A DNA stretch of 64,000 nucleotides from Fallopia convolvulus (GCA_964016875.1 OZ024736.1:3541001-3605000), one strand, 5' to 3'; shown: positions 1-11,617, counted from the first letter of the stretch. The notes: generated by a model from the sequence alone, not told the origin. Made by a program: numbers and translations.

Positions 1-2048
1 GATTGATAAGGGATGTAAACTGGCACTGACTCCCAAATCACATAGTGCATTGAATTGATGGTCACCAATCCCGATAGTGATAGCAAATCTCCCAGGATCA
101 CCTAGCTTTTCCGAAAGGGTTATGGATCGGACTTCATATGTAAGCTCTGTTATTGACCTTTTCCTGCTAAGAATGTCTTTCAAGAATTTGGTGTAAGCCG
201 GCATTTTGCTTAGGGCCTTAGCGAATGGTATAGAAATATTTAAGCCTTGGATAGTCTTAACAAAACACTTAAACTTGCCTTCTGTTGAGTCCTTAGACTT
301 CTTAATAGGAAAGGGGAGAGACTTCACCAATTTCGGAACCAAAGCGGGCTCGAGAGGTGGTGCTACCGGGTCAACAATCGGGTCGATCGGTGCCACAGAA
401 GGGTCGGTACCGACCTTGGTGGGGTCGTTGTCGAGCTTGGGACTAAGAGAGTGGCACAGTGTAGAGAACTTACTTGAGTTGGGGTCGGTGAGGAGCTTTG
501 GAGCATCGGTACCGAGTGGTTTAGGCTCGGTAACGACTCTCTTCGGCATGTTATCTATCTTGGTCGAGGCATCTTCTTCAGTACCGGGGTCCTTTTCTTT
601 AGCTTCGGCACGATCAAGTAGCGTCTTTTCGCTCCTGAGGTGTACATCCGCAATCTGTCCTCTAAGGTTCTCGTCAGGGTGGCCTAGGAGTTGCCCGTGC
701 AGCCTCGGAATTTGTGCGGCTAGGTTCCCTAGTTGTCATTCAACGCTCTTTTTCCAAATATCGAACTCTCCCCATCTTTTCATTTGATTATTGAGGTTGA
801 TTTGGACTCCATTGATTTCATTCGTCACTCCATTAATCCCTTCATAAAGTCCTTGCACCCAAGATGGTGGCTCTTGATAGCCCGGATGTCGATATGGTGT
901 GGGCCGTCTATCCGGAGGAGGGGTTGTAAAGTTTTGATTTTGACTTTGACTTTGATTCCCCCAAGCCGGGTAGTTGTTTGGCCTGTCATAATTAGCAGGA
1001 GGATTTCTCTATTGCCCTCTCATATAGTTCATCTCAGCATATGTATTAGTGGCTCTAATCTGCTCAATGTTAGTGCAAGCAGAAGTACTATGGGCAGAAG
1101 AGCCACACTCTTGACAAGGTTGAGAGGTTTTAAGAAAACCTCTCAAAACCGCAAGCAGAGAAATCCCTTCATAAAGTCCTTCAAACGGTTGATCTCATCT
1201 TGTAGAAATTGATTTTTGACTTCAAGATCAACTTCGTCTTTATTTGGGATGTAGAGACGTTTTTGTGACTGAGGTGGCTGCTGAGGTCCATACATAGCAT
1301 CGTAATTGGTTAGTTTGTCCAGCAACTCCCATGCAGCAGTGGGATCCATCTCTATAAAACCGCAAGCAGTGTGCATGTTGGTGCGGTTCTTTGTTTCAGC
1401 ATTAATCCCTTGAAAGAAGATTTCTTAGAGCACATATGTTGGTTGCCCGTGAGTAGGGCATTGTCTGAGCATCTCCTTGAATCTCTCCCCGTCTCCACAA
1501 AGGTCTCGTTAGGCAGTTGGTGGTAGGAAGTGATGCGTTTTCTCAACTCCGTTGTCTTAGCAGGAGGGAAGAACTTTGTCATAAATTCATCATACAAAGC
1601 CTTCTAAGTCCTGATAGACTTAGGAGGTAAGCTCTCCAACCAGCTTTGGGCCTTTCCTCTAAGAGATCACCTGAAAGCTTTTAACAGAACATATTCTAGA
1701 GAGACATCTTCAATAACAATATTGTCCCATAAATCAAGAAATTTTTTAATATGTTCCATAGGGCACTAAGTAAACCTGAGCCTGTTTGATGAAGGATATG
1801 AATTGAGACTTAATCTCAAAAGTCTTCTCTATCTCCGGAAGCACAACTGCGGACTCTAGCACCCTCAGTTTTGAATGCATATACTGTTTGGTATTCCTAG
1901 GATATGCATTGAGTTGCTCATGTAGAGCGGTTTTCTCAATCTGTGTGACTTGGAGCTTCCTATGGAGTGCAACCATCTGTTGAGCCATCTCTTCAGGAGT
2001 CATCTCTTGAGCCATGGCTTAGTTTCCTCTTCTTCTGCGGTGGAGGGT
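1..2048 (-). pseudogene. gag and start of protease of element D (broken)
   Basis: Capsid-type Gag of an Athila-like element, in pieces. An N-terminal piece starts MAQEMTPEEMAQQ at 2015. A retrotransposon gag core follows near 1650-1530 (motifs KAQSWLESLPP and KFFPPAKT), then a TAAWELLDKLTNYDAM piece near 1340. A CxxC-rich knuckle-like stretch lies near 1120-1080. A proline-rich and then low-complexity linker covers about 950-350 and carries the family's GGTCGGTACCGACC dyads. The segment ends with DPGRFAISITIGDHQF and a protease-like DLGVSAS at about 50-10. Several frame changes and stops are visible. The open plus-strand frame at 206-787 is its antisense shadow. Confidence 0.8.
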
Positions 2049-3420
2049 TGACGAGCACTTTTACGTCGTTATAAAAGCACTGAAAAAGAAAATTCCTAAC
2101 TTCCCAACCTTAGTAAAGTGGAAGCAAGGGTCGAACCCACAGAGACTCGGATTATTCGGATTTAAATAATGTTACTAAGTTAAGGGGGAGATTTTATGAT
2201 TATAAACTTAAAATCTAAGTAATTAAAACTAATTAAAACAAAGCAAGTAGAATGATTTAAGATTCAAATATGGAGAAAAGCGTCCAACTAGTTTTGTATC
2301 CATTGCATACATGAGTTTTGATCCTTGATTTTCCTTATTTCAATTTCCCTTGACTAATCTATTGTCAATTTATGAATTCAAGCTTAAAGTGGTTGTTAAT
2401 ATACACCGTCTTTAACAACCTTTTCATCAATTAACCTAGAAAACTTTCTATGTCAAGTTGATCAAGCAATTAAGTTCAAAGCATTCAATAGAAACAATAA
2501 TCATGAATTCCACCGTCTATTCATGAAGTCTTGTGATTAAATTCTCCGCCTTTGATTAACCTTATTCCACCGTCTATAAATTTAATCAAAGGATTCATCC
2601 ATTCAAATTCCACCATCTATTTAATTATTCTAGTTGTAATTCAACCTAGAAATAGAATAGGTGATCAAGCTATTATAATCATAACTGAAATTAATCAATC
2701 AAGCACGGAGAGATTCAATCTAGTCAAGGCAAATAGAAATAATTCAAATCTCACAAACGATCATGCATACAACTTCAACTAACTAGTTGGACATGGGAAA
2801 TTTAGGTAGAAATCGACATTAAAGAAAAATAAAACTTAGAAGAGTCAAATTTCTCTTCAATTGCAAATCTAGGGTTTTGTTTCCCACAAATCTCCAAATT
2901 CTTCAATAGCATAAAACTCAAGCAAAAAAAAAAGCATAACCCTAAAATAAAACATAAGGAAAGTATTTATATTATGTCTTAAAATATCCAAAAGCGATAC
3001 TAAAGTCGGCCCATAAGATCTCGCGGAAGCCCAATCAACGCCGCATCAACGCGCTAGAGCGCGGTTTGGTCCAGCGAGAGCGCGGTCGCGCTATGGGGCT
3101 TTTGGTCGCGCTCTAGCCGCAGTAGCTCGATCCCTCCTGCGCGCTCTTGGCATTCAATCCGCGGTTTGCCACTTCGCTCTTGTCTTGTAATTCTCGCCTC
3201 GGATCTTCTCTTCAACGCTTCCTATGCATCCCGAGGTCTGGTCCTAAGCCTTTCATCCACCGTCTTCCACCTTCCGACCTACAATTATGCACAAAGACGC
3301 GTAGATTCCGAACTAAACGAAAATAAAACCTAAACTAAAACTTAGAACGAAATCCTAGCTAAAAATACATAAAACGGGAATAAAAACATGCTCTAAGATC
3401 TATACATATATGCTCTATAA
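2049..3420 (-). mobile_element. Solo LTR of family A inside element D gag
   Basis: A 1372-bp copy of the same LTR seen at 23346-24732 and 55064-56494, in reverse orientation and with no internal region. It ends TG at the 2049 side; the other end has decayed (TT instead of TG). It is flanked by a 5-bp duplication, ACTCT on one side (3421-3425) and ACCCT on the other (2044-2048), one base diverged. Removing it restores the start of element D's gag reading frame (ERTL followed by HRRRRGN). Solo LTRs arise by recombination between the two LTRs of a full element. The leader hairpins (2388-2650) are kept. Confidence 0.9.
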
Positions 3421-3488
3421 AGAGTGCGTTCAGGTTCAGAATAATAACCAGTATTATCAAACTCGAGCCTATGACATCTTGTTGGCAT
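3421..3488 (-). pseudogene. 5' start of element D gag
   Basis: The minus strand has an ATG at 3488-3486 followed by MPTRCHRLEFDNTGYYSEP and ERTL. It is then cut by the solo LTR and continues at 2043 with HRRRRGN and a stop. The start lies about 95 nt downstream of the PBS, as expected for gag. Confidence 0.7.
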
Positions 3489-3582
3489 AAACTGAGAAAA
3501 CAGACAAAAGAAAACGAAATTAAAAATAAAAATGGGGTTGGGCTATTCCCTGACCCACGAGTAATCAAACAAACACAGTTGC

Positions 3583-3600
3583 TCCCCGGCAACGACGCCA
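3583..3600 (-). promoter_or_regulatory. Primer binding site of element D
   Basis: Minus-strand TGGCGTCGTTGCCGGGGA, three bases inside the LTR end. It differs at one position from the element B site TGGCGCCGTTGCCGGGGA. This matches the Athila/Calypso type PBS, which I recall as complementary to the 3' end of tRNA-Asp. Confidence 0.85.
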
Positions 3601-3603
3601 ATT

Positions 3604-5037
3604 TGTTGAGGGTCAATTTACTCGACAACAACTAAATTTGTAGTCAAGACCTCGCTAAGTATAGCAAAGTCAGGATCGTCCACGGGAAGCAAGGTTGTTT
3701 GATTACTAAACTACAAAACCAAGAAAACACAGCAAAACACAAACAAACAAGGCTACGATAGCCTTCGGTACCGACCTTGTCATGGTCGGTAACGATGCTG
3801 GATTTCAACTAAAAATAAGCAAACAAGACGAATCAACTGCAGCCTCGGTACCGACCTGTGTGCCTCGGTAACGAGTCTGTACGTGAATAAAACAAGGTAA
3901 TTCAAACGCGAAAACAACTAGGATAAAGGTTTACCACAACATAATCATGCATATGAACTAGTTTGAAGGATAAATATCATGTGTCAAAGAAAAAGCTATC
4001 AACTTTCGTTGACTTAAACAAGTAAATCAATCAATTTTCATAAATCAATATACTGTTTACTTATTTTTTGAATCCAAAGCTCGAAACTTTCGTTATCGAA
4101 CAATATCAACATTCAAGATCACTACTTTCTCTTTCGATCAAGCGATAAAGTCAAATTACTTCGACTTTCGTCAAAGTATAAGCACAAAACAAGTAGTTAA
4201 AGGATAGAAGGCAATCAAACATTCAACACATTCATTCAATCATGAATAACTATGTCGGGTTTTAACCCCGATCCTAGAAAAGTAAACTACTCACTCATGA
4301 TTGAAATAAAACAAATAACAAGATTGCATGAAAACATTGAAATAAAAGCTTACTTGAATTATAAAAATTTCCTCTTTGAAACAAAATCACGTTCGGAATT
4401 AATGAACAAAAGAAGCAACGATCTCTAACTCTCTCCTTCTCTCGATCGAGCCAAAACAATCGTCCCTCCTAAATTCCGAACTCTCCGACCTATGAACGAA
4501 CTAACCAACCCCCCCTAAAACTAACTAGAACCAGGGTATTTATACTCAAATAAACTATCTAACAAGGGTCCTAAAAGATAGAAAATTTCCTAACTAAAAA
4601 GATTACGAGATAAAAGATTGAATTTTCGAAAGTCGGCGCTGCCTACCGACATAGGCCTCCTCGGTAACGACCTACACAAGGTCGGTAGACTCTTGCTGAA
4701 TTCCTCGGATAGAACTCTGTTGCACAGCTTGGTACTGACCCTCACAGATCGATAACGAGCTCTCTGTTTTGGGTTTTTGTACACTCTTCATAGCTTCTCT
4801 TTGGATTTGGACGGGATCTTCAAGGCATATTCTTTCTTCTATTTCCTCCACGCATTCTACCATCATCCACTTGACTCTAGCTCCTCTCAAAATGCTCCCT
4901 TCCACTTCAAAAACCTATGAAAAACACAAAAAACGGAGTAGCTTCTATATTTTTCACAAAATATACTAAAACTCACTAAAACTAAACTAAAAAACCTAAT
5001 AAAAACTTCTAAAACTATACTAAAAACACGAGCATCA
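3604..5037 (-). mobile_element. 5' LTR of element D
   Basis: About 1434 bp, starting TGATGCTCG on the minus strand at 5037 and ending CTCAACA at 3604. A related solo LTR at 57440-58919 starts TGATGTTGT and ends CAACA, which supports the borders. A minus-strand TATAAATA lies at 4544-4537. Hairpins with loop ACGAAAGT lie at 4178-3999, and TCGGTACCGA dyads lie at 3765-3774 and 3845-3854 with related copies near 4635-4760. Confidence 0.8.
4537..4544 (-). promoter_or_regulatory. TATA box of element D LTR
   Basis: TATAAATA on the minus strand within the LTR. It is the expected core promoter of the element, placing transcription start near 4510. Confidence 0.6.
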
Positions 5038-5360
5038 CCTATTTCAAGATAGCCTTCAAGAGAAAATGTTGATTTTCACTTTCTTACACTTAATGTTTTT
5101 ACCAGCTAGCCTATTAAGCAAACTAAGAGAAAACATCATATTGAGATAGGCAAAGAATGAAAGATACTATACACTCATAGATTGCATAGAATCTATCTAT
5201 ATCCAAATAAATCAAATCCAAAGCAACTTAATCAGTACAAAATAGAATCCGTATATCAGTAATTTCTAGCAACATTCATGGTAATCTCAGATTCTCAATA
5301 TACAAAAATTAGTGAAATAAGTCAAAAGAGTATCATGAGCATTTCAATCATTCGATCAAA

Positions 5361-5445
5361 AAAAACCCACCCACAAGGGGAGAAGAGATTCAGTTACACA
5401 TAAACCCCACCCACAACGGGAGAAGAGATTCAGTAACACATAAGC
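5361..5445. repeat. Two-copy 40-bp tandem repeat
   Basis: The unit CCCACCCACAA plus GGGAGAAGAGATTCAG is repeated with a 40-bp period and a few substitutions. Confidence 0.8.
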
Positions 5446-6621
5446 CAATATAAGAAAGACCCACATACCCTGATCTTGAACTTTCTTTTAGGAACATCCT
5501 CTGTATATTCAGGCTCTGTATATTCAGGCCCAGTGACGGAGTCAGAGAATTTCATCAATAGGAGCACAAAATAATAAATATTCTAAAAAAATAATATAAA
5601 ATTGTATTTTTTTTATTAATCTTAAAATTTAAAATAATAATAAAATTAAAAATGAAACTATTATTATAATACAATAATCCAAAATTCAAAATTTCTCTAA
5701 TTCTTTCAACTCCCCAATCAGTTAATATAATCACATAAACTAGTGTTATTACAGTACCTTGTACGGGTATATTTAAAATAATTTTATTTCTAACTTATTA
5801 TTTAAATATCTATTTAAAATAAATTAAATTGTTTAATTATAAAATAAATAGATATTCAATCTTATTTTCTTTAGTAATAAAAGTTATAAAATTTTAATTT
5901 GTTTAGAAGAAAAGAGTGGATGGTAGTTTTTGAGATAGTGGGGAAGTGATTAAGGTAAAAGTGGATTAAAAATGAGAAATCAAAAATCAAAAAATATTTT
6001 AAATTTATCATGTGGTTCAAATTTTTACAAAGACTTGGTTTTTGTTTTATATTTATTTATACTAGGGTAGATTTCAACTTAATTGCATCTAAAATATATC
6101 CAAAACCAATATTCAAATTAAATGGATAAACTAGTTAAAAGTTACATAATTTACAAACTACTCCGTAATATTCAAATTTTAAACCTATAATGTCAATTTA
6201 ATAAAGTTAACCGAATCAACATAAAGAATACCCAATTTAATCACCATTTCAATTCAATCATGTAAACAAACCGGATTCATATAATTAACAAACTTAATTA
6301 AATAATTTATATACAAACCCTAAAATTATAATATAAGCCCAACAATTAGAGAGATTTAAGATTGATTGATTGATCGGTGGAAGATGGCAGACACGCATTC
6401 AAGGGCGGAATTGAGGATAACGGCGACGAATTAATTGCTTTGGAGACTTTAATTTTTCAATGGAAGTCAGTCGAAGGGGAAGGCAGAAAGAGTCTTGCAA
6501 GCAGGGAGAGAGGTAGGACCCGCCTTTCAATCTGACGATATAATATTATAATTCGACTATTTCCCCCCTTATTTATAGATTTTCAAAACGACATCGTTGT
6601 GCTCTTTTTTTAAATGAAAAT

Positions 6622-6637
6622 AAAACGACGCCGTTTT
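6622..6637. promoter_or_regulatory. AAAACGACGCCGTTTT near-palindrome
   Basis: A near-perfect dyad often met upstream of plant genes, with a related half (AAAACGACATCGTT) about 40 bp to the left. Its function here is unknown. Confidence 0.35.
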
Positions 6638-6998
6638 GGGTCATTAATTTTTTTTTTCAAATAGCAAAACATCATCTTCAACCCTTGGAAACTAGATCTG
6701 GAAAACGCAACAGCCTAGCTTCTTCAAATTTCGATTGAATGACAGTGGGGGCACCACAACTTGGGAAATCGGCTCTCCACTAATTCCGACGACTCTCCGG
6801 CCCTCAGTGGAGTCACCGGCCCCCACAGGCACCCACCCCGAATCAGGCCTGATCTCATAATGAGTCTACAGATTCACCTACACTATACCACATCATCACG
6901 GTGACCCCAATTCACTTGTTCATGTTCTGAGTCACCGTTGATTTATCGTTTTCAAATATCATCCCAGTAATTTGCATATTAAAATACTTAAAATAAAT

Positions 6999-7050
6999 TT
7001 AGTGCTCAAAAACAGCATTCACATTCCCATCTGCCATCAGATGTTGGCAC
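6999..7050 (-). pseudogene. PSF2: PSF2 possible last exon remnant
   Basis: Minus-strand LMADGNVNAVFEH then a stop weakly recalls the plant PSF2 segment around AMEVNIVRPF. The match is poor and may be chance. Confidence 0.3.
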
Positions 7051-7129
7051 CAACCACGGCTAAACAAACAATTAACTTTAGTGAAAGCAAAAAATAACAA
7101 ACTTGATGAATAATGATATAATAATATAC

Positions 7130-7250
7130 CTCCACTGCATGTGCGCGACCAGATATCGTCCTCCACTCCCAACTCAACTTTATGAAATCTCACATCTCTT
7201 ATGTCTGAAGGGATTTTACTTGTGCTGACACGTACATGCCAAAGATGTCA
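7130..7250 (-). pseudogene. PSF2: PSF2 exon 5 remnant
   Basis: Contains DIRDVRFHKVELGVED, matching the plant PSF2 segment DIRDVR.HKVE, preceded by a MYV..VKSLQ piece that matches MYMVRSLVE. A frame change separates the two pieces, and a 2-bp loss is likely near SRT. A GGTATAT at 7130-7124 could be the donor site. Confidence 0.75.
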
Positions 7251-7311
7251 GAAAATTTAGACAAGTACAAACGAAAGCAGAGCTAGAAGAACATACCCAA
7301 CAAACCATGTA

Positions 7312-7551
7312 CTCCCTCCGTTTCAAAATAGTTGTTCATAGATAAAATTGCACATATATTAAGGGGAAAATATTCTTCCAAAAATACCCCTATAAAATTG
7401 TGCTTTTTAGTCCAAAAAATTGCTTTGAGAAAAATGTATATTTAGTGTGGTATAATTATTAAGGGTATAAATGGAAAAAATTATTATATAAACAACTATT
7501 GTAAAACAAGAAAAATTATCTATATGAACATCTATTTTGAAACAGAGGGAG
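7312..7551. mobile_element. Stowaway-type MITE
   Basis: A 240-bp element with long terminal inverted repeats starting CTCCCTCCGTTTCAAAATAG and ending with the inverted form, flanked by TA on both sides (7310-7311, 7552-7553). This is the classic Stowaway (Tc1/mariner) signature. It sits in the PSF2 intron between exons 4 and 5. Confidence 0.93.
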
Positions 7552-7659
7552 TATATGTCTGAAATGTCCTCCCTAGCACTGACACAAAAAAAATGTAATA
7601 GTTAATAAATCTGCTGCAATGTGTTAATAAGAAGCAAGAAAACCAAACCATCAACTTAC

Positions 7660-7753
7660 TGGTCAAAAAGAAGCTTTAAGATTTCCACATAGTGAAATGG
7701 AAGTAGCAGAAATTCTCTAGGCCTCTCTGCCTCCAAAATTCGTGTCAGCCTTT
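7660..7753 (-). pseudogene. PSF2: PSF2 exon 4
   Basis: A 94-bp exon with an open frame reading RLTRILEAERPREF followed by LLLPFHYVEILKLLFD. This is the most conserved PSF2 segment (plant form LTQILEAER and ALPFCYVEIARLLFDH). It is bounded by CTAG at the 5' side and GTAAGT at the 3' side, with the His codon split by the intron as expected. This exon itself has no lesion. Confidence 0.85.
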
Positions 7754-7919
7754 CTAGTTCATTCAAAGGATATAAAAGTTAGCTAGTCTGTGTAAGCATA
7801 CCAGTTTATAGCACAAATAAGAGTGAAAAACAAAACAAGGGCTAACCAATTTATACTCCACCTAATCCTATGACAGTGACTTGAAAAATAACCTTAAATT
7901 GTGACTAAAAATCCGGAGT
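7754..7919. other. PSF2 intron part left of Copia F
   Basis: Non-coding AT-rich sequence between exon 4 and the edge of Copia F. Nothing else is recognised. Confidence 0.5.
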
Positions 7920-8254
7920 AGTAGAATTCTAGATTCTAGCTCAGAAGAAACAAAACGGAAGCAATTTGAGTGTAAACATGATCAACGATCACAAAATTGT
8001 TCAAGAAACCTCTTGAACAATAGTTGGTTACATGCTCTGGTTTTTTGAGAGAGAAAACAGAACAACAAGAAGAGGGGAAAATTCAATGAATCTACAGAAC
8101 GAGCTAGCTAGAGTGTATTTATACAAAGCTTTATTAAACAAGCTAAAAGTCAAGATGAAAACAAATGAAATGCCTCCACATCAGCATCAACCCCACACCT
8201 TTCTTATTCAGCTCCGGTGGACACTGTTGCATTAGCTTGATTAATACTTCAACA
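7920..8254 (-). mobile_element. 3' LTR of Copia F
   Basis: A 335-bp copy of the 20083-20414 LTR, ending TTCAACA on the plus strand. A minus-strand TATAAATA is at 8123-8116. Confidence 0.9.
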
Positions 8255-8266
8255 TCCCCTCCTCAA
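8255..8266 (-). promoter_or_regulatory. Polypurine tract of Copia F
   Basis: Minus-strand TTGAGGAGGGGA directly upstream of the 3' LTR start TGTTGAAG. It is the primer site for plus-strand DNA. Confidence 0.8.
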
Positions 8267-10167
8267 GCTGGAGAAGATTGCATTCCCAGCTTGAAGACAA
8301 GAAATTGATGTTGGTTTTCACCTAGTCCTTTAGTCATCAAGTCTGCAAGTTGAATTCGAGAAGGAATAAAAGATGTGCAAAGGAAACCTTCTTGCACCTT
8401 GTCACGAGTAAAATGACAATCAATGTCAAGATGCTTGGTTCGCTCATGGAAACAAGGATTCGTAGCAATGTGTTGAGCAACCCTATTGTCACAGAACAAT
8501 GTAACTGGCAAAGAGACTGAAATATGCAAATCTCTCAACAAAAAACTGACCCACAACAACTCAGCAGTAGTGGCAGCCATGCTCCTGTATTCTGCTTCAG
8601 CAGAAGATCGTGAAACAGTGGTCTGTTTCTTAGTCTTCCAAGAAACCAAAGCATGTCCCAAGAAGACACAATAACCTGTCAAAGATCGCCGAGTCATGAC
8701 ACACGATCCCCAGTCTGCATCAGAAAAACCTGTCACCTTTAAGGAAGGTTGCACTGGATAGTAATGACCATGAGAAGAACCTTTCAAGTATCTAAGAACA
8801 TGAAGTGCAACTTGTAGATGAGGTAGTCGTGGTTGAGCAACAAACTGACTCAAATGTTGTATACTATAAGATAAATCAGGCCTGGTTAAAGAAAGATAGA
8901 GCAACCGCCCAACCAGTCTCCTGTATTGCTCACCATCTTGTAACAATTCCCCTTCATCTGTACTCAGCTTAACACCAACATGAAAAGGAAAAGAAACTGC
9001 CTTAGCATGATCCAATCCAGCATCTGTAAGAATATCTGAAATATACTTGTGTTGAGTAAGATAAATCCCTGTAGAATCCCTGAATAATTGCATACCAAGA
9101 AAATATCTAGCATGGCCAAGATCCTTGATGGTGAATTGTTGATGTAAAGCCAATTTGACACTCTCAATTTCTGCCACATCATTACCAGTGAGTAATATAT
9201 CATCAACATAGACCAAAATGGCAGTGAAAGAAGTAGCCACAACCTTAGTGAACAGGGAATAATCATGCTTAGACTGAGAGTACCCCAACTTCACCAAGAA
9301 TTGAGTCAATTCTAAATTCCATTATCGAATAGCCTGCTTTAAGCCATACAAAGACCTTTTTAATTGACAAACTTGACCAACTTTGGCTTGAATATACCCT
9401 TTAGGAGGTTCCATGTAAATTTCCTCTTCAAGGAAACCATGCAAAAACGCATAATTAATGTCTAGTTGAAACAAAGGCCATTGTTTGGATGCAGCCATAG
9501 CAACAACAATACGAACAGTGGGTAACTTAGCCACAGGAGAGAATGTATGCTTGTAATCTTTGCCCAATTTTTGACTAAAACCTTTAACTACTAACCGGGC
9601 TTTATATCTCTCAATGGAACCATCACTCTTATACTTAATTTTGTACACCCACTTAGACTTAATAGCTGTTTTCCCTAGAGGCAACTTAGTAAGAACCCAC
9701 ATACCATTAGTCTCCAAGGCCTCAAGTTCTTTATCCATAGCTTCTTGCCATTTAGGATCCATTTTTGCATCCTTATACAACCGTGGCTCAAACACAGCCA
9801 TAACAACGGCCAAGGAAACATGAAAATCAGTCTGAATTGAGTTAACCACATAGTCGTTCATCCAAACTGGTGCTTGCCGAGGCCTAGTAGAGTGTCTTGG
9901 CACAACAGGAGAAGATGAGTCTGCAACAACACTAGACCATCTGTCTGAAACAACACCGAGAAAATCATCTGTATCATCTGTAATAAGCAAAGTCTTTGGA
10001 AACAAAGTCTGTTCAACTGACACGGGCTCATGTAATCCTGAAGTCATAGAAGATTGCAGAAAAGGGAACACATTTTCTCTAAACACAACATCTCGGCTGT
10101 GAAATACTGTTTTATCTTCTAAATCATACAATTTATAGCCTTTTTGATGTGGTGGATAACTAATCAT
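8263..10167 (-). pseudogene. RT and RNase H of Copia F
   Basis: C-terminal pol. From the 5' side: a variable linker, then DPKWQEAMDKELEALE and WVYKIKYKSDGSIERYKARLV (RT fingers), SPVAKLPTVR, the QLDINYAFLHG region, and SLYGLKQA. After one in-frame stop at about 9319 it continues with the catalytic YVDDILLTG, RPDLSYSIQHLSQF, and RNase H motifs SDADWGSC, SSAEAEYRSMA and HLDIDCHFTRDK, ending near LADLMTKGLG. The RT YVDD and the RNase H acidic residues are kept. One stop and a frameshift at the integrase junction inactivate it. Confidence 0.92.
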
Positions 10168-10727
10168 GACACATCTCCTCCCTCTTTGTCCAAAATATCT
10201 GAATTAGGCCCTGTATTAACAGCATATCCTAAACAACCCATTACTCTCAAATGATCATAAGAAGGTGGCTTATGAAATAAAATCTCATAAGGTGTTTTCC
10301 ACTCTAGCCAAGAAACTAGCATTCTATTAATTAGATATGTAGCTGTCAATATGCATTCACCCCAAAACTGAGTTGGCAATCCAGATTGCATCTTAAGAGC
10401 TCGAGCAGTGTCAAGCAAGTGTCTATGTTTTCGCTCCACACCACCATTTTGTTGTGGAGTATAAACCATATATTTTTGATGTAGTATTCCTAAATCAGCA
10501 AATAATCTCTGGCAATTATGATTGACAAACTCGGTCCAATTGTCAGTTCTAACACCCTTAGGAACCACTTCAAACTGCCTTCTTAAATATTGAATGAAAT
10601 CAGCAATGATAGCACCTACTTGACTCTTGTTTACAAACAAATATGTCCATGTAGCTCGGCTACAATCATCCACAACAGTCAGAAAATAATAAGAACCATT
10701 CAAAGAAGCCACTTTATAGGGACCCCA
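10164..10727 (-). pseudogene. Integrase core of Copia F (downstream half)
   Basis: DDE integrase core: VVDDCSRATWTYLF carries the first Asp, VRTDNWTEFVN the second, and NGGVERKHRHLLD the Glu. It is followed by FWGECILTATYLINR and the typical DHLRVMGCLGY. The reading frame enters from the Mutator-like insertion X at 10728; the upstream half is at 18085-18281. Confidence 0.9.
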
Positions 10728-10887
10728 GAGGTCAAAAGAGAAAAAGACGGGACTGACCGTATTTCACTAATTTATTCCAATAATGTACCTCTATCATATA
10801 ATTTTTCCACTATAAATCTTTTACATCAAAAAGGACTAATTTACCCCTATTCTATAGATATTGCATATCTCGTGAAACTGCACGATA

Positions 10888-11118
10888 GTGAATGCCGGAA
10901 ACCGCCGACCCCGATATTTCAGTTCCCGTTCTACTCTCCGCCCAACTTTGCCGACGCCGAAACCGCCGGAAACCGCCTCCGTCCACCTTGCACCGTCGGG
11001 CATCCTTCTTGCTACCACCTCCGGCCATCCCACCACCGGAATCAAGTTAGTGCACCGCCGATTAGGACCGACACCGGCCATCCTTCTTGCCACGATGGTG
11101 AAAGCCGAGATACTTTAA
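10888..11118. other. GC-rich subterminal part of X
   Basis: Short GC-rich stretch with an open plus frame (about 76 codons) rich in Pro and Thr and an open minus frame. Neither resembles a known protein to me. It could be a captured gene piece or just subterminal sequence. Confidence 0.35.
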
Positions 11119-11239
11119 GGTATTGTGGTTGTATTTTTTTACATAAAATTGTTAAGCTTTTGTTTACATAAAAATTATTTGTGTAATATTGTTACATTAA
11201 TTTTATTAGGTTTTTAATTTTTACATCAAATCTATTACT

Positions 11240-11617
11240 TGTTATGAAAAGATTTATGAAAGCAAGACCACTTAATCTTTTGGAAAGACACTTAAACAAA
11301 CTTTATGAGAACCTTTTGATCATTAGAAGAGAGGAAGGGAGAGTAAAAACTTTAGAGAGTGTATTTCTTACTCTACTTTGGTGCAAGTTTTACAATGGAT
11401 GATGGCCATATTTATAGGCCAAGAGTGGGGTAAAACTTTGGTAAATCTCCATGATTTATGCATGGAAATAAGGAGGTGAAGAAGGTGAATAATTCACCTT
11501 GTACAAATTTTCCTCCATTATACACTTGTTCATACATAATATGTGTAATACATGTGTGTGTAAATAGATAGTTTGTAGTATGATAATTTGGACTTCATAA
11601 ATTTGGACTTCATAACA
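11240..11617 (-). mobile_element. 3' LTR of Copia G
   Basis: 378 bp, TG...CA with inverted ends TGTTATGAA/TTCATAACA. A minus-strand TATAAATA is at 11416-11409. Confidence 0.97.

Larger units (their letters stand above)
1..5037 (-). mobile_element. Element D: Athila-like Ty3/Gypsy retrotransposon, 5' part
   Basis: Read on the minus strand, this is a 5' LTR (3604-5037), a primer binding site (3583-3600), a gag leader and gag, and the start of a protease at the left edge, where the window ends. Gag is interrupted by a solo LTR of another family at 2049-3420. The gag fold and the PBS resemble the Athila branch of Ty3/Gypsy. Gag has several stops and frameshifts, so the copy is dead. The 3' LTR and pol lie outside the window, so its own target duplication cannot be tested; the five bases right of the LTR are CCTAT. 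Confidence 0.85.
5038..6998. other. AT-rich intergenic stretch, no gene seen
   Basis: This stretch lies between element D and the PSF2 remnant. It contains a two-copy 40-bp tandem repeat (5361-5445), a duplicated 16-bp unit (CTCTGTATATTCAGG) near 5496-5530, and a CAGTGACGGAGTCAG sequence at 5531 that resembles a hAT-type terminus without a visible partner. It then becomes very AT-rich to about 6350. A short ATG frame at 6384 closes after about 15 codons. I see no supported gene. Confidence 0.6.

Noticed and set aside
206..787. Open plus-strand frame of 193 codons
   Set aside because: It is antisense to the element D gag linker and protease start, and matches no protein; the minus strand carries the recognisable motifs.
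5531..5545. hAT element start CAGTGACGGAGTCAG
   Set aside because: No matching inverted terminus or 8-bp duplication found in the following 2 kb.
6384..6434. Small gene starting ATGGCAGACACG
   Set aside because: The frame stops after about 15 codons and no continuation or splice pattern is recognisable.
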